Assembly (NCBI GenBank): GCA_047623825.1
Contig: JBLHOS010000109.1
Coordinates: 1-7,461, forward strand
Length of the DNA: 7,461 nt
Direction: 5' to 3'
Source: JBLHOS01 sp047623825
GTDB lineage: Bacteria; Pseudomonadota; Alphaproteobacteria; Rhodobacterales; Rhodobacteraceae
The stretch's first letter is position 1; each line of letters opens with the position of its first letter. The position numbers were made by a program, and so were the translations under genes. Below are positions 5,074 to 7,461 of this stretch, one piece after another. The notes beneath the pieces are model-generated. The model did no database searches. It worked only from the letters and a program-made list of their open reading frames with translations, and was not told where the DNA came from.

Positions 5074-6849
5074 TCATATTGGCCAAAAGATCATGATTGA
5101 TGGGATTGAGACGATAACAATGATGATTTCCAATGGCAGACCCATCCGCCAATAATCGCCAAAGCTATAGCCCCCCGGGCCAAGGATTAGCGTGTTGTTC
5201 TTGTGCCCGATAGGCGTGAGGAACGCTGAGGATGCAGCGATGGCGACTGCCATCAGGAACGGGTCGGGTGAGACACCAAGTGATTGGGCCATGGTGATCC
5301 CGACAGGGGCCGCGACGATGGTTGTAGCAGTGTTGTTCAACACATCACTCATAGTCATCGTGACCACCATCAAAACGGTAAGAACAGCCCATGTTGGCAT
5401 GCCATTTGTTAAAGAAATCAGCGCGTTCGCAATCAGCTGCGTTCCGCCTGACGTCTCAAGCGCTGATCCAAGTGGGATCATGCTGCCCAGAAGAACAACG
5501 ACTGGCCAATTGATATGATCATAAAGCTCTGACAGAGGCAGGATCCGTGTCAGAATGTAGGCCACGACTACTAGCCCCAATGCAACCGGCAGGTATATCA
5601 GACCGACCGAGGCCGCCATAACAGCACCGGCGAAAAGGCCGATTGCAAGCCAGGTTTTGCTGTCTTGGGTGACGGCTAATCCGCGATCAGCAAGTGTCAG
5701 GCCGCCCAGCCAATCGACGACATCCTCAACAGCCTCGCTCGGAATCAAAAGCAGTAAGATATCGCCCGGCTCAATCACGGTTTTCGCCAGTTGTTGGGTC
5801 AGATGCTGACCGCGCCGTGAGATGCCCATCAAGACGGTGTGTTTGCGCCAGCTAAGACCGATCGCAAGTGCTGTCTTACCTGCGATCCGGGTCGCCTCAG
5901 GGACGACCATTTCGATCAGGCTTACCCCGTCACCAAGGGCGCCTGCCGCCTCGGTATCGCTGGATGCAAAGTTCAGGGACATTGCGATCCGAAACTCATC
6001 CAGCGCCGTGGGATCAGCCTCAAGCACCAGAACGTCGCCAGCACGAAGCCTGACGTTTCGCGCCGTCCCAAAGCGCCGCTTGCCATCTCGCACCAGGCCC
6101 AGAACGGCGACATCTGCCTTTTCTGCAGGTTGGACAAGATCCCCAAGGCGTTGATCGACCAGCTTATGAGCCTTGGGGATCGTCAATTCAGCAATGTAGG
6201 GCGCCAGCTCTTTGACGCGGTTGCCGCCAACGCCACTGTCGCGCTTGGGGATCAGGCGCCATCCGACCAATGCGACAAAACTTAGACCGGCGATTGCCGC
6301 GATGCCGCCGACGGGGGCGAAATCAAACATCTTAAAGGGCGCACCCAAGGATTCCTCACGGATGCTGGCGATAATGATGTTGGGCGGCGTCCCGATCAGT
6401 GTGACCATGCCGCCAAGAATAGTTGCAAAGGACAAAGGCATGAGGCTGAGCGCCGGTGAGCGGCCCGCCTTACGCGCAGTTGCAATGTCGACCGGCATCA
6501 ACAAGGCAAGGGCAGCGACGTTGTTCATAAAGGCCGATAACACGCCGCCGATCCCACCCATCAAGATGATGTGCCCGCCTAGACTTCGCGCGCTGTCGAC
6601 CAAGGTCCGTGTGATCAAGAAAACAGCCCCCGACCTGACCAAACCTGCCGAGACGACCAGCACTAATGCCACAACCAACGTGGCCGGATGACCAAAACCT
6701 GCAAAGGCCTGACTGCTGGGCACCACACCCAATACGACACCCGCCATCAATGCGGCGAAGGCTACGACATCATAACGAAACCGACCCCAAAGTAGGAAGC
6801 CAAAGACCGTTGCGAAGAGGGAAAAAAGGATGATCTGATCTTGTGTCAT
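5074..6849 (-). CDS. Second SLC13/CitM-like permease with two RCK_C domains
   Basis: The 591-residue inner-membrane protein has the same plan as the permease at 2897-4675: a TM half (about 5-200), two RCK_C domains (about 215-292 and 310-388, with end strands LRAGDVLVLEA and IEPGDILLLLI), and a second TM half (about 398-591). Hairpin motifs are AFMNNVAALALLMP (106-119) with IGTPPN (152-157), and VLNNTATTIVAAP (503-515) with TPIGHKNN (545-552). This is the MNN/LNN form of the divalent anion:Na+ symporter-like group, which differs from the SNT/SNN form of its neighbour. Both proteins end alike (GPGGYxFxD, then FWPI or FWPL), supporting common descent. The start at 6849 (MTQDQIILF) is chosen because it has GAGGA four bases upstream and the N-terminus then aligns with the paralogue; an in-frame extension to 7023 would add 58 non-family residues and overlap yebC. 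The substrate is unknown. Confidence 0.93.
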   Translation of the reverse strand: MTQDQIILFSLFATVFGFLLWGRFRYDVVAFAALMAGVVLGVVPSSQAFAGFGHPATLVVALVLVVSAGLVRSGAVFLITRTLVDSARSLGGHIILMGGIGGVLSAFMNNVAALALLMPVDIATARKAGRSPALSLMPLSFATILGGMVTLIGTPPNIIIASIREESLGAPFKMFDFAPVGGIAAIAGLSFVALVGWRLIPKRDSGVGGNRVKELAPYIAELTIPKAHKLVDQRLGDLVQPAEKADVAVLGLVRDGKRRFGTARNVRLRAGDVLVLEADPTALDEFRIAMSLNFASSDTEAAGALGDGVSLIEMVVPEATRIAGKTALAIGLSWRKHTVLMGISRRGQHLTQQLAKTVIEPGDILLLLIPSEAVEDVVDWLGGLTLADRGLAVTQDSKTWLAIGLFAGAVMAASVGLIYLPVALGLVVVAYILTRILPLSELYDHINWPVVVLLGSMIPLGSALETSGGTQLIANALISLTNGMPTWAVLTVLMVVTMTMSDVLNNTATTIVAAPVGITMAQSLGVSPDPFLMAVAIAASSAFLTPIGHKNNTLILGPGGYSFGDYWRMGLPLEIIIVIVSIPSIMIFWPI

Positions 6850-6853
6850 GTAG

Positions 6854-6858
6854 TCCTC
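6854..6858 (-). promoter_or_regulatory. Shine-Dalgarno GAGGA for the minus-strand permease
   Basis: On the minus strand GAGGA sits four bases before the ATG at 6849-6847. It decides the start in favour of the 591-residue product rather than the longer in-frame extension, which would begin inside yebC. Confidence 0.7.
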
Positions 6859-6906
6859 GATGGTCGCTACGGACAGCCAAACGCAGGCGGCTGGGAATGT
6901 CCACAA

Positions 6907-6932
6907 GCTTGGGTGCTTGCGGGCGCTTGGGT
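6907..6932. repeat. Three tandem GCTTG-type 8-mers in the divergent intergenic region
   Basis: GCTTGGGT occurs at 6907-6914 and again at 6925-6932, with the related GCTTGCGG at 6915-6922 between them. The first and second units also form a short inverted repeat, CAAGC (6904-6908) with GCTTG (6915-6919) around a 6-base loop. The cluster lies between two divergent genes and overlaps the putative yebC -35 element, so it could be an operator. It could also be chance in a G-rich stretch. Confidence 0.35.
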
Positions 6933-6946
6933 TGGGGCGATATAGA
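6917..6946 (+). promoter_or_regulatory. Possible housekeeping promoter for yebC
   Basis: TTGCGG (6917-6922) and TATAGA (6941-6946) resemble -35 and -10 hexamers with an 18-base spacer. Transcription would begin near 6953 and leave a leader of about 30 bases before the yebC ATG. I found no equally good promoter on the minus strand for the divergent permease. This was identified by eye only. Confidence 0.4.
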
Positions 6947-6967
6947 AGGCCGAGCAATAAACGAGAT

Positions 6968-6974
6968 GAGGGAG
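6968..6974 (+). promoter_or_regulatory. Shine-Dalgarno GAGGGAG for yebC
   Basis: GAGGGAG ends eight bases before ATG 6983, an ordinary spacing, and fixes the start at the universally conserved MAGHSKW N-terminus. Confidence 0.75.
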
Positions 6975-6982
6975 ACAGCGCC

Positions 6983-7461
6983 ATGGCCGGCCACTCAAAA
7001 TGGGCGAATATCCAACACCGCAAAGGGCGTCAGGATAAACTCCGCTCAAAACTGTTTTCCAAGCTAGCTAAGGAAATTACAGTTGCAGCCAAGATGGGTG
7101 ACCCGGACCCGGACAAAAACCCGCGTCTGCGTATGGCAGTGAAAGAGGCCAAATCAGTCTCTGTGCCCAAGGATGTCATCGACCGTGCCATCAAGAAGTC
7201 GCAAGCAGGCGACGCAGAGAACTATGATGAGATCCGCTATGAAGGGTACGGCCCCAACGGGGTGGCTGTCATTGTCGAGGCGATGACCGACAATCGCAAC
7301 CGCACAGCTTCGACCGTTCGATCCACCTTCACCAAGAACGGTGGAAACTTAGGTGAAACGGGGTCTGTCGCGTTCATGTTCGATCGCAAGGGTCAGGTTA
7401 GTTATGGAGCTAATGTAGGCGACGCTGACACCGTGATGATGGCCGCTATTGAGGCCGGCGC
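6983..7461 (+). CDS. yebC: YebC/PmpR-family protein (5' part; truncated by window end)
   Basis: The frame runs open to the window edge, giving 159 residues of a family whose members are about 240-250 long. The N-terminus MAGHSKWANIQHRKGRQD is the hallmark of the family. It is followed by a basic helical region (KLFSKLAKEITVAAKMG, about 24-40), VPKDVIDRAIKK (about 61-72), YEGYGPNGVAVIVE (about 86-99), MTDNRNRT (about 101-108) and the GGNLGETGSVAFMF stretch (about 119-132), all family-typical. YebC proteins are cytoplasmic. Some have been described as DNA-binding transcriptional regulators, and more recently a ribosome-associated role in relieving stalling at proline-rich motifs has been proposed for some members. 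Sequence alone does not decide which applies. In many bacteria yebC lies next to ruvC, which could follow beyond the window. It is divergent from the permease gene across 133 bases. Confidence 0.95.
   Translation, partial: MAGHSKWANIQHRKGRQDKLRSKLFSKLAKEITVAAKMGDPDPDKNPRLRMAVKEAKSVSVPKDVIDRAIKKSQAGDAENYDEIRYEGYGPNGVAVIVEAMTDNRNRTASTVRSTFTKNGGNLGETGSVAFMFDRKGQVSYGANVGDADTVMMAAIEAG

Noticed and set aside
5060..5110. Possible bidirectional terminator at the convergent junction, from ATCAT (5073-5077) and ATGAT (5093-5097).
   Set aside because: The stem is only five A/T-rich pairs around a 15-base loop with no T-tract, so it is not a credible intrinsic terminator.
5839..6691. Plus-strand open frames of 148 and 159 codons opposite the second permease.
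   Set aside because: The products are low-complexity Arg/Pro/Thr/Ala-rich translations typical of antisense frames in G+C-rich genes, and the minus-strand gene is unambiguous.
6850..7023. In-frame N-terminal extension of the minus-strand permease to 7023 (649 residues).
   Set aside because: The extra 58 residues do not look like a permease N-terminus, overlap the yebC coding region and SD, and the ATG at 6849 has its own GAGGA. Starting there gives 591 residues, matching the 592 of the paralogue.

Overview
The window looks like an ordinary chromosomal stretch from an alphaproteobacterium, most likely a marine Rhodobacterales (Roseobacter-type) species. The basis is moderate G+C by eye, tightly packed genes, and the feel of the proteins, especially the Rhodobacterales-like form of the YmdB-family and 5-formyl-THF cyclo-ligase sequences. 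This placement is recognition from memory, not a database search. I see no phage, insertion sequence, CRISPR array, tRNA, rRNA or other sign of an acquired island.

Layout. At the left edge (about 2-88) is what may be the last 28 codons of an upstream gene, perhaps a membrane protein. Six plus-strand genes follow in a tight run: a pyridoxamine-phosphate-oxidase-like flavin-fold protein (63-530), 5-formyltetrahydrofolate cyclo-ligase (527-1084), a YmdB/TIGR00282-type metallophosphoesterase (1128-1940), an EamA/DMT-type 10-helix transporter (1937-2863), an SLC13/CitM-like permease with two central RCK_C (TrkA-C) domains (2897-4675), and a small lipoprotein of unknown function (4690-5073). Two of the junctions are 4-base ATGA overlaps and the other gaps are 14 to 43 bases, so this could be one transcript. 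A second SLC13/RCK_C permease (5074-6849) runs on the minus strand, converging on the lipoprotein gene with no base between the stop codons. A 133-base divergent intergenic region (6850-6982) then separates it from yebC (6983 onward, cut by the window end). No stretch over 300 bases lacks a gene.

How the genes relate. The first half mixes C1/folate salvage (cyclo-ligase), a possible flavin enzyme and a phosphodiesterase, with no single pathway evident. The second half is transport: two permeases with the same architecture (TM half, two RCK_C domains, TM half; 592 and 591 residues) flank a small lipoprotein. Their signature hairpins differ (SNT/SNN in one, MNN/LNN in the other), so they are probably diverged paralogues with different substrates rather than a recent duplication.

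I did not find a convincing new biological system. The items most worth a second look are the twin permeases around an unknown lipoprotein, the Asn-to-Asp change at a metal-site position of the YmdB-family protein, and the zero-gap convergent stops.
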